A DNA stretch of 64,000 nucleotides from Trissonchulus latispiculum (taxonomy: Eukaryota > Nematoda > Enoplea > Enoplida > Ironidae), in NCBI GenBank assembly GCA_030248195.1, contig JASAND010030842.1:1-64000 (forward strand). The letters are read 5' to 3'. Made by a program: the position numbers and the translations under genes. Positions 49,994 to 62,200 of this stretch are shown here, piece after piece (positions within the stretch are counted from its first letter, which is position 1; every line of letters starts with the position of its first letter). The notes under the pieces are model-generated. The model did not search any database, was not told the DNA's origin, and saw nothing but the letters and a program-made list of their open reading frames with translations.

Positions 49994-50745
49994 ACAAGTA
50001 GGAAAAATGCTCCTTGCAGTCGCATGAAAAAGTTAATATCAGCTATGATGGCCAACATTTAAGCGTGTCAAGGACAAGACTTAAAATGTTTAATATGAGC
50101 CAGCATCTAAATATGTAGAGGACAAGATGTAAACGTCTAACATGAGCCGCTACGTTTCTCTTGGGCTCATATTGACGCAAATGAAATGGCTAATATATTT
50201 TGTAGATACAAAGGCTTTCTTCAGATAGTCAAAAGGTTAGGATGGTTTGCATATGCAAGGATGGTAAGGCTGGATGAAATCTCACTAGGTAAGTATATAT
50301 CGTCTGTGACAGTTCTAATTTTTATTTCCTTATTCAGGTTTATATTGATTGCTTTTGTTAATAATTTATATACATGTACATACGTATAGTGAGATCTGAA
50401 GCAGCGTCGTAAAACAAACACATTTTTTGAAGTGAAGTTGAAAAATCTGGCAATTCTGATTTTTGCTAAACGTATACGCCAGTATTAATATTCAGTCTTT
50501 GCTGGCTAGGTTTAATAATGTCTGTTTAGAGGACACGTACCACAGGCGTAACCAAAGTGAGCGTCAATATGAGCCCAAGAGAAACGTAGCGGCTCATGTT
50601 AGACGTTTACATCTTGTCCTCTACATATTTAGATGCTGGCTCATATTAAACATTTTAAGTCTTGTCCTTGACACGCTTAAATGTTGGCCATCATAGCTCA
50701 TATTAACTTTTTCATGCGACTGCAAGGAGCATTTTTCCTACTTGT
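49994..50745. mobile_element. Inverted-repeat element with about 185-bp arms (752 bp)
   Basis: Left arm from ACAAGTAGGAAAAATGCTCC, right arm its complement ending 50745, with further shared blocks AAGCGTGTCAAGGACAAGAC and GCCGCTACGTTTCTCTTGGG. The arms meet an unrelated centre of about 380 bp. No clear target duplication was found. It sits just past the last MCM10 exon. Confidence 0.65.
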
Positions 50746-50779
50746 AATAATTATAAAAACAAAATTTTCACGAAAAAAC

Positions 50780-50990
50780 CTACAAAGGCTTTTTATCAGG
50801 CGAGTTTTCGGACAGTTCCGGTTCCAAGGAATCCGCGATTGTGCTTTCCTGAGATAGACTCGAATTTCCGGAAACGGATTTGACCGCGGAAGGAGTCAAC
50901 TGGGATGATTTGAGGCTGGCAACGCTCTGTGTTCGTTTGGGAGGCGCCCGGCTAGGATCCAAATCAGCAAGGGTTACTTTGGGCGAGGGC
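50780..50990 (-). CDS. MCM10: MCM10 exon 11 (last exon found)
   Basis: Acceptor CTTTATAG. Encodes RPSPKVTLADLDPSRAPPK and a Ser-rich stretch ending SPDKKPL before TAG. A possible donor GTAGGT overlaps the stop, so this may not be the natural C-terminus. Confidence 0.6.
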
Positions 50991-53170
50991 CTATAAAGAA
51001 AGAAATCTAATGTTTCCACAATTAAGTCTCACAATTAATTGCTAGAAGATCATGTATGTAAAGTTATTTTAAAAAAAATTGCCCTACCTAGGCGAGATCA
51101 GATTTGAATATTGACATGGGAATTCACTGGAAGATAAGCCTTTATAAATTCTTGAACAAAAATTTCAAAGTTAAAAAGATGTTCTAAAGCTTGGACTATC
51201 ACCACAATAGCGAGCAATCATAAAAAATGTATAAAGAAAACGAAATAATATATTACTAATTAATTATTAACTAATAACTAATAATTAATATTAATAATAA
51301 ATAAAAAACAATTATCCACTTTACAGACTCCCTACCTAACATAAAAACCAGGTTGACCAGCTTTTACAGTTTTCACAGCATCGGAATTCTCACGATACCA
51401 TTTGGGAGGCACATTGCTACTGCACTGCAGTTCACCGCGAACACCACTGGTAGTCTTTAAGGCTGCCGTCTTAGCGCCAACACTGGAAGTATCCGATTTT
51501 GCCGCAGCGTTCAGTCGACGCGAGGTTTTGCGTACATGAAAATCACAATATTCGCTGACGGATCTATAAAGGATGCATGGGATAAAAATAAACATTAGCA
51601 TTTAAACATACAATATGATGCCATCAGAATTCAATAATTAAATCTGCACTAATTGACACATTATAGTTTAAATACCGTTTAAATTAAGCTTGCGGCCCAT
51701 CTTCTAAGCATTCAAAATGTTTTAATTATATACTTGAAAATATCCTCTGACGACCGTGTGCTTTTACTGATAAGAAGTTGGGGCCGCCCCCCCTGCACAG
51801 AAAATGTTGTATATTTAGGTTCTTAGTGAGTAGAAATACAGAGAGAACAGAAAGCATAATATTCCTTCCTCCCATACTCCAACTTATTTCTGCCTGAAAC
51901 AACTCACAGCGACGAAAAAATTAAAGCAGCTTCGTTAGATTCACAAAACGAAAAATAGTAGTTAATATTAACTTACTTATTAACCAGATTGGTACAATTC
52001 TGATTTTGCCTGGTTTTTCCGCGACAGAAGGACATGTCTTTGGAGAAGCCAATTTCCAACAATTTCTGTGCATGATCTATCTTTAGGGCAATATCGTCAG
52101 GCTAAATTGAGGACAAACAGAAATCAATCCCACGAGTTATTTTGAAACATTTAAAAATATATCAAAATCAAAATTATTTCCAAACGACTTATACGTACGT
52201 ATACACCAAAGACAAGTAGCCCGTGCAATATTAAATAGTAAACATCATATACAGGGATACATACCACGCATCCTATTTTGTCTTGGTGTCGATTAGGAGC
52301 CATGGTAGTATTATAAGAACAAATGAAAGCTTCATTTGTTCATACTCCAAAAATGCTTATAAGCAGGTGCACATTCACGGCAAAATAACAAATCAACATC
52401 CAACAACCTATGTTAGTAAGTGCATGCGACCTCTGCCAGACCAGAGTTCACGATACAGGCGGCTCATCAGTGGAGCTGTATTGAACTTGGTTTTTTGGTA
52501 AATTTAAGAAAAATATATAAATAAGCAAGAAAAGGTTTCGCCGCTGGTCGCCTCAAGACGTGATGTTAACACATAAATAGAAGAGAAGGGAGATTCCCAA
52601 CTTAATTCAATTGAAACATATGACTTTATATATAAAAAATTTTTAGTACCGTTTTTGGAAAAGCAATGTATTACGCATTTTTATAACTGAAAAAAGATAC
52701 AAAATTTTCTTTAACTGAAAATGAATATAGATTACTAATTAATTTCTGAAGGCACAAGACAATGACAATCTGTAAAATGGTAGATATAAAATCAACCTGA
52801 AACTTTTAGCTATACTGCAAATTATACAGGTAACCGAAACAATACAAGTATAGTTTTCCAATATAATTTACTGTTTTGATCCATTTGTTTGAATAAAAGC
52901 AAAATTGGTCACAAAAATTTTTCAATGTAAAAAACTATTAAGCAAAATTAACTTTTAGCTATACTGCAGATTATACAAATAACCGAAACAATACAAGCAT
53001 AGGTTAGTTTTCCATAATGATTACTGTAGTGTTCCAATTGTTTGAGTAAAAGCGAAAATTGGTCAGAACAAATTTTCAATATAAATAGTTACGTAGAGAC
53101 ACGGCAATTCAAGATTAATATACTATTGTCACATACAAAAAACATTAATATCGTTATGCCATAAACATGT

Positions 53171-53226
<56 letters not shown>

Positions 53227-56200
53227 AGTAACAAAAATGCTCCGCACAAAAGAGGATAATATGTGTGTGTTGGCTGTATCGTATATATATCCTTTAAATA
53301 TCCTTTAAATATATAATAAATATAAATAGGTATATATATCCTTTAAATTGAAGAAGTAAAGACAAAAGTTTCATGGGCACGTGACGTTATTTGGCACAGC
53401 AAATATTGGTGGATGGTTCCATGTCAAAAGTTGCTCAGCTCACTTAGGGCTTTCATTTGATACCAAATTTGACCACTTTTGAAAACTTTCATTTTTGACC
53501 GAAAATCGCCTAAGTCCCCACCTCACCCCACCACAGCACTCTACAGCCACTTTGAGCATGCAGTTCTATGACAAAAGTTGCTCAGCTCGCTTAGGGCTTT
53601 CATTTGGTACCAAATTTGACCACTTTTGAAAACTTTCATTTTTGACCGAAAATCGCCTAAGTCCCCACCCCACCCCACCACAGCACTCTACAGCCACTTT
53701 GATCATGCAGTTCTATGACAAAAGTTGCTCAGCTCGCTTAGGGCTTTCATTTGGTACCAAATTTGACCACTTTTGAAAACTTTCATTTTTGACCGAAAAT
53801 CGCCTAAGTCCCCACCCCAACCCACCACAGCACTCTACAGCCACTTTGAGCATGCAGTTCTATGACAAACGTTGCTCAGCTCGCTTAGGACTTTCATTTG
53901 GTACCAAATTTGACCACTTTTGAAAAATTTTATTTTCGACCACTTGACCCCCCCCCCCCCACCCGACTGACCCTTCAAACGGCAAAGTGGAACCAGCCCA
54001 GCAAAATAGGTACGTCGGACGGCAAAACGGATACCGGGAATGAGCTGGGCACACCAGAAAACCCCTATAGACAAAGTTTTGAGAGGCCAGGTAGAGCCTA
54101 CTATGGACCTCCAGGAAGCGGTTTCCGACATGACCCTCCAGACGGCAAAGTGGAACCAGCACAGCAAGATGGATGAGTCCTACGGCAAAAAGGACACCGG
54201 GAATGAGCTGGGCGCACCAGAAAACCCCTATAGACAAAGTTTTGAGAGGCCAGGTAGAGCCTAATATGGACCTCCAGGAAGCGGTTTCCGACATGACCCT
54301 CCAGACGGCAAAGTGGAACCAGCACAGCAAGATGGATGAGTCCTACAGCAAAAAGGACACCGGGAATGAGCTGGGCGCACCATAAAACCCCTATAGACAA
54401 AGTTTTGAGAGGCCAGGTAAAGCCTAGTATGGACCTCCAGGAAGCGGTTTCCGACTTGACCCTCCCGACGGCAAAGTGGAACCAGCCCAGCAAGATGGGT
54501 GGGTCTGACGGTAAAACTGACTGCGGGAATCGATTCTCCGTGCCAGAAAACCATTGTATGGAAGATTTGAGCGTTCAAAGTTAAATAGATAGCGAGAAAT
54601 TTCGATTTTTCATTTTTCGAATTTTCGCCATCTTTGACGGGCCACTGTGGTCGCTAGGGAAGTGATAGAGAAACGCAACCTGGACCGTTAGTTAGTTCAA
54701 TATATGTAATTTCTGAATATAAAAAGAAATCAGCTGCAGCTCGTAACGTTCGACCTGAGCGACGACCACAAAAATGGTCACTTTTCGCTATGAGCCGACT
54801 TTGCGGCGCCACTGCGGCGCTGTGGCGCAGCTGCGGCGCAAAAAAAGTTGTGATTCTTAAATTCTTTAGAGGGTACTACTAGACCCCATAGCCCTTTAGG
54901 TTGGCCCACCGCTGCAGATCACGTGAAAGCGGCGAACATTATGTACAATACAACCATCAAATAGGAGAAACCGGAAAAAAAAAAAACATCGCCGCCATAA
55001 CCGGTCCGGGGCGCAACTTTTTAACGGTAAGTGATACGGGGCTGAAACTTCACAGACATACTAAACTCGATGTGCTCTACAATTTGCGCATGAAATCTGC
55101 GCAGGATCTGCGCAGGATTTTGCGCAGCTTCTGCGCAGCTTATGTTACACTGTCTCCAGCCACTTTTCACACATATTATAGGGGTCGCTGCCGCGACCCC
55201 TATGATATATGCTGAGATTAAAGGGAAGCTTTATATATGTTCAATCAATCCATGTAAGCATAGAAAGAAAGAACGTTACTATATTACGACCGAAGTCGTC
55301 AAAGTGCACCACAGAGTATATACTGGTATATACTCAATGGATATTGGTCTATATTACGACATACGTCGTCAAATCTTGTATTTGGTATACAAAACTGCTT
55401 AAATATCACGAAGTTTATGTGTTAAGATTTTAGGTGTGATGTTAAACTTGGTTGTTGCGTTCGACAAAAGTTTTTTGTAAATTTTGGTATGTAAAAATCG
55501 ATTTGCAGAATTAATATAAAAAATAATTTATATGCCAGAATCTATAGACAAAAATTGATATAAGCGCAACAGCGCCAGTGCGTAAACGAGAAAGGAGAGA
55601 TATTAAAGTTTCTAGTTAAAATCGACCAGAGAACTTGACTTAAAAATTCCAGAACATTTGCGGCAGGGTTAATCCCGGTTTCATACCTCTGTCCGTTTGT
55701 CCGCTCACATACTGGTTCATACCTTTCCGTTTTTCCGCTTGTCTGTTTGCGTTGTTCATTCAGTTTTCCGTTTGTCCGTTTGTCCGGTTGTCTGTTTTCT
55801 CGTAAGGGATGTCCGTTTAGACTTCAACACTGCTCTGCTTTTCCGGTTGTCCGTAAGAAACAAGTATGAATCAATTCATAAAAGCAAAGCAGAAAAACGG
55901 ACAAACGGAAACGGAGAAACGCAAAGTTAGGTATGAACTGATCTGTGAGCTCAGAAAAACGTACAAACGGAGAAACTGAAATTCGGACAAACGGACAAAA
56001 GGAAAATAGGTATGAACCGGATATTACATGACAATATGTACTAAGGTAAAGGTAAGATAAAACCCCCGGAGAATTCTCCTACCCTTGTCAGGGTCTAGGG
56101 TGCCGGTGCTCATCCCCGGATACACAGCCCTTGAGCCAGGAGTGCCACCTCGGATGATGACTACAACCGTGGAGGAGGGGCCAGCTCCTCAAGGCAGTTC

Positions 56201-59200
56201 TCAAGGTCTCCTGTTACCTTCCCATATAAGTGGTACCCATTTACCGACCAACTAAGGATGGATAGCTGGGTTGGCTAGAGCCCACGGCGAACCGATATGT
56301 GCTTAGTCCCTTGCTCAAGTAACATATGTACTGAAACTTAAAAATCTCTAAAAATTTTCTAGCGTATGAGAATTTTTTAATTGGCCCCAGCGGCACTAAC
56401 CTTATTTTTCAAGGGATCTAGAAGGACAGGATTAAGCAAGGCAAACACAGAGCCAACGCCTAGCTTATAATGCTGCTTATAGGAATCGCCAAACAGCAAC
56501 AGCTTGAACACGGTCGTGCAATCGTGCAGATCTGAGATGCGCCACAAACCATATCGATTATCCTGTTTATAAGTTAAATTAAAATTAAAATAAAAGCACA
56601 GACGTCCTTCTCAACACAATATTATTCCATTCAGACAACAACTTCCTAGAAAATTAATTAGATTAAATTAAATTTTTCTATTTAACAAAAAACAGAGCCC
56701 CAATTCGTCAAACAAAACAAGTCCCAGATTGACAACTGCGACGTCACGTTCAGAATGTTAAAGGCAGCGCAAAATATCGAAAAATTTCCACTACAATTTT
56801 TCACAGTCAAAAAATGTTAACATCAAACATGTTGGTGAGTAAAATTTTACCAGAAAAGCCAACATTAGGTGTAGGTAAAGGCTTTTAACTATACTTATTT
56901 AGCTCTAATCTATCTACATTTAGAGTATACCGTATTTTTTGTGGGCAATTTGGCCACCAATACTGCCATGGTGACATATTCTTCGTCTTTCTGCGGCGCT
57001 GGAGCGCTGTGACGTGACAGCTGACTCAGGGCCAGGCGGCGCCGGTCTCCGATCAGGTCTGCAAAGGTGGCAGAGGAAATCTTCGGATTTCTAAACAGAA
57101 AATAGTTTAAAAATCTAAAAATTCAACACGGCACAATTGAAAACTCCAAAACTTTAACAATATCTAAAACGAAGGAACCTATTCTGCATTGATCGTTTCT
57201 ATTTTTTCCATGCAACACTTTCAACTGGTCTAAGTTGGTTGTTTAACTTTGTTATATTAGTAATGTGCACCGGAGCCATAGGTGGACAAGGGGGGAAAGG
57301 GGCGGAGTCGGCGAAGTCGTCCACAAGGGGTCGCGAAATTGGGGTGTGGGTAAAAACCAGCCCCAGCCCCAGCCTCGCACCAGCCTAAGAAAAACCAGCC
57401 CCTTCTCTCGCTGACCACTGTACACTTTAAACTAAGGACTTTAACACACAATTACGCATATGCATGTGGACAGTATATAAGCGTATGCACTGTGCATACG
57501 CGTTTATATTATATTGTATTCAGTCATATAAGATATATATACGTGTATTGCACACTATGTATATTTATTTGATATTGTACAATCAGGGAGGTCAAGGGAA
57601 TTAATTCACCATTCAAAGAAATTAACGAATGAAAATCAAAGAATCAAAGAGTTTGAAGTTATATAAAGTGTTAAAAGCACGCCATCCAGCTTGTAAGAAT
57701 TTTGAAATTGTTCCGATGTAAAATAATAAAGTTCAGAAAATTCAAAATCTAGAAAAAAATTCCTTTATCTAGAAAAACCATTTTAGCGGTTCGAGCTAAT
57801 TCAGAATTTTGAATGTCAAATAGCAATACATATAATAGATATTAAATACATATTAAATTAATTAAATTAAATATTAAATACATATAATTGAAAAAACCAA
57901 TAGAGGGATTTTGACGAAAAACATTCTAATGCACAAGATTAAAATTTCGAATGTTCAATATATTCTTTAGAAACTTTAATATTTATATGCATTTTTATCA
58001 TTTCCTGTCATTTTGATTATTAGTTTATAAAAGTTTTGTAAATCTCGCTGAATATCAAAACGCCAAAACTCGCAGTCATTTTATTGTTTTATAATTTGTT
58101 TAAAAACCCTTAAATTATTAAGTATAAATAAACGTATCAATATTTTATACTGAATGAATATTGATATATTGAACACATGAATATATTGAATCTTTAATAT
58201 ATGTTTATGTTAATTAATATTATATTAATATTAGTATTTTTAATATTTTTGAATTTTTTAACATCGTGAATTTTAAAACATCTGCTATGTAGAGAATTTT
58301 AAAACATCTAGAATTTTAAAAGTATTTAAGGATTATATAACTTTTGAAGAAATATATATTAAAATTAGCATTAGTTCATACATTCGTACTTATTGGTATT
58401 TAACATTCAAAATTCAGAATTATATAGCTCGAACCGCTAAAATGGTTTAAGATAAAAGAATCTTTTCCTAGATTTTGAATTTCCTGAACTTTAATTATTT
58501 TACATCGGAATGATTTCAAAATTCTTAGAAGCTGGGTGGGGTACTTAACACTTAAACTCTTTGATTCTTTGAATTACATTCTTTAATTTCTTTGAATGGT
58601 GAATTAATTCCCTTGACCTCCCTTATTGTACAAAATCATATAAATATACATAGTGTGCAATACACGTATATATCTTATATGACTGAATATAAGGCACAAT
58701 TAACGCGTTTGCACAGTGCATACGCTTATATACTGTCCACATGCATATGCGTAATTATGTGTTAAAGTCCTTAGTTTAAAGTGTACAGTGGTCAGCAAGA
58801 GAAGGGGCTGGTTTTTCTTAGGCTGGTGCGAGGCTGGGGCTGGGGCTGGGGCTGGGGCTGGTTTTTACCCACACCCCGAAATTGCTCCCACAAGGGGTAA
58901 GAAAATAGCCCAAAAAATAGGTTTTTCGACTAAATTTCGAAAAAATTTCGGAAGTTTTCACTCAAAATCACGATTTTTAGCTAAAAAAAGGTCCGAAAAA
59001 CGTGTTTTAGCTAACAAATCGCCGTTTCTTTGTTAAAAAATTGCAAAAACTCGCTTTCAAAAGCACCCCTAAGAAAAATCGTTCTCACAAGGTGTACCCA
59101 AATTTGCTTCCACAAGGGTCAGAGAAATTTGACCTCCCGTTCAGGTATGTCCGGAGCAGGAGTTTAATAGAAAACTTTCAATTTTAAAACTATTTCGCGA

Positions 59201-62200
59201 CACCAACCGAAATTTATCCCAAAAATAACCTTTCCAATGACCTGTATGATATGAATTTTCAAGCTCTTATTATTCACTAAACGAAATTTAAGGACATTAC
59301 ATCAACCCATATAAGCTATTATCATTGTAACTAGCCCATTTAATTCATTTCCTTCGGAGATCCCGAGATCAAGAGCCCCGAAGCACACTCCAGCCAGAGC
59401 TCCGCAGCAGTGATTTTGCTCCACGCACATCATGCCTGTCTCAGTCAAGAAGAGCCGAGAGTAGAACGTTGGTAAAAAACTGTGTTCCACACTGAACCAC
59501 TGACGAGCCGCGCAGTTTGTGGATATGGTCTGGTTACGGTCGCATGCACTTACTTATGTAGATTGCATGTACGATTTTTGTTTAACTATAAGTATGTGTG
59601 TGCATTTTTCATTTCCAATGTACAATTCCACTGTTTCCTAATTATCTTAATTGCTCTGACAGTGTATTTATTGCTCCACTATATTGCCTTGGCAGTCTCT
59701 TCCTATTATATAGAAGCGACGCGATAATAGGTTTAAATGTAAAACTGATGGAACGTTTGACACACTACTTACTAATTATTTCACTTACGCCACTCGAATA
59801 CGAAAAAATGGATCATAATAGTCAGAACAGGCCAAATTAGACGACGAATTTGGAACAGCTGTCGTTTTCTTAAGCATTGCACCAACTTCTAAAACAGAGA
59901 AAAAGAAAAATTAAAAACAAAAACCACACGGCACGGACAAATACAAAGGCGGAATAGAAATTAGAAAATTAAATTAGAAAATCAGAAAAGGAAAACAAAT
60001 AGACCAGAAAGAAGCTCAATTTGCTGACTTTTGGCCTTTTCCCGCAGCTCAGCCGTTTTTGACCGACTTGCCGCTGCATTGCTGGATTCGCTGGCCAATC
60101 GTTTCTTGATTTCTCTACCTTCGGCGCTCAGGAATCTACTGAAAAAATAGAGAAAGGGTTAATAAAAAATTCTCTAAAATTTTCTTCAGTGTAAGTGGAG
60201 CATAATTAATAATATTAATTTAATCCGATATACGTATATTTGTACTACACACTTGCTTCGCAGAAGCAGAAGTTTTGTGTTTAATTTCGTTGGGTTGATT
60301 CCAGTTAACGTAAAAAATCGTTAACTAATAATTACGTAAGTAAATAATTCAAACTATATAATTATTAACAACTAAAAACGTGTTTCACGAACTGCTCATA
60401 ATTGTCCGGATTTCTCAGTTCATTCTCTTCCTCACTGTCCATGTCATCCAACGGAAGCTCTTGGCTTCTGCTCAGCCGGGAGGATTTGGTTGGCACTGTG
60501 CCAGCAATCTTCAAATCCGATAGAGCCGGTCCAGCGTCAGTGTCGGCGTCAAAGTTCAACGGAACGTCTTGCAGGCGCAACTGGCCCGGTTTAGAGACGA
60601 CATGCTGTGACGCACGGCTTGCTAAACAGAAAACAAAAATTAGTGATCACGATGATGAGAAAAAACTGTGGATATCCGTTTAGGAATTATAGCAAATTTT
60701 TGACGACACAAAATTCGAAATTTTAACAAATATATATCTGGACATTTTCTAGGCGAAAAAGTGGGGGCGGGGAAGTGGGGGACGTCCCCCAACTAGTGGG
60801 GGGAAACGTGGGCTAAAGTTGCCAAAATGCACAAATTTTTGGTTTTTTTCGCAAAAAATCCCCCCGCAATCAATCCCTAAAATACCCTGCTTGATTCAGG
60901 GTATTTTTTAGGGTTTTCTTCAGGGGGGCTTCCCAGGGGCCCCCCGGGGGGAGAAATTTTCGGGGGCGGGAAGATTTTTTGCAAAAATGAGCTAAAAATT
61001 GGTATTTTTGGCGTATTTTACACGTAAGGCAAAAAGTTCTCAAAAATGCCAGGATTTTTATGCCGGAAAATTTATGAAAATTTGCATATTTGTGGCAAAA
61101 ATTTGGGCCCCCAAAAAATCCCGGCGGGGGGAAGCAAAAATCCGGGGGGGCGGTTTCCGGGGGGGAGGAATTTTCGGGGGCCCCCGCCCCCGCCCGGTAA
61201 AAAATACCCTGCTAATTACTGAAAACACTAATTAAGCACTGTTTGGAGCCAGTCAGCCAGACAGAAATATATAAGTGTCCGAGAAAACTCTACCCCTTCC
61301 CCATTAAAAATAAACCAGTATTTACGTACTACTACCTTTCTTTACTTCGGACAAGGCATTACTGCTACTGCTTCCCGGCAAGGCTGCTAATGTCGTAGCA
61401 GTCGAACGTTTATCCGATCCAGCAGACACGGATTTGCCAGAATTTCCCGGGCGGGCGGAACCGGAGGCAATTCGACGGCGCTGCAATTCCAGCTGCAACA
61501 ATTCCACCCGTTTCTGCAAATCGGATAATTCCGCTGAAAACAAAAAGAAGCACATTCTGAGATTCTGCAAACGTTCAAAATTACATACATGCACTAGCGT
61601 GGCAAGAACCATGTCGCTCGGGCTTTGCACTAACGTATCCAGAGAAAATTTCGGAGGGGAGCAAGCCAAAAATGTTTCGAAATTATTCCTGTAACTGTAT
61701 TATATAAAACGAGCGCCGCAGGCAGACTTTTTTGGGAAAATTTGGCCCCTTGCCGCAAGTTGGCCTAAAAATTCTCTTTTGTCTCCGATTTCGGGCGGGG
61801 GGAGGGCATGACCCTCTGCCTCACCGCCTGACTCTGGGTTTACTTTATGGGGGGGGGGGCGCCCCCCCCCACTTGAGCACCTCCCCCCACTCGGCCCCAC
61901 ACCCACTTTTCAAGGTGATTAGAAAGTGCCAATTAAGATTTTTGGTCAATATTTTCAAAATTTCTCCGGCGTCACCGGAATTTTTTGGTCAAAAATCGTC
62001 TATTTTGGTACTAAAACTTGATTTTGAGCAATTTTTAGCTTAGTTGTAGCAGTATAAACGTAGAAAACACGCAATTTATACGCATTTTTAGCATTTTTGG
62101 CCCATTTTATCCCGCCACTTTTCGACCTCCCCCGCCCACTCTTCCCCCACTTATTTTTGCCTAAAATGAGAACCGCGACAGGCATACATACCTTCCAACG

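Noticed and set aside
59302..59490. ORF that might be an MCM10 exon (ALDLGISEG)
   Set aside because: Exons 6 and 7 join directly in frame with conserved sequence, and no acceptor and donor pair fits this ORF.
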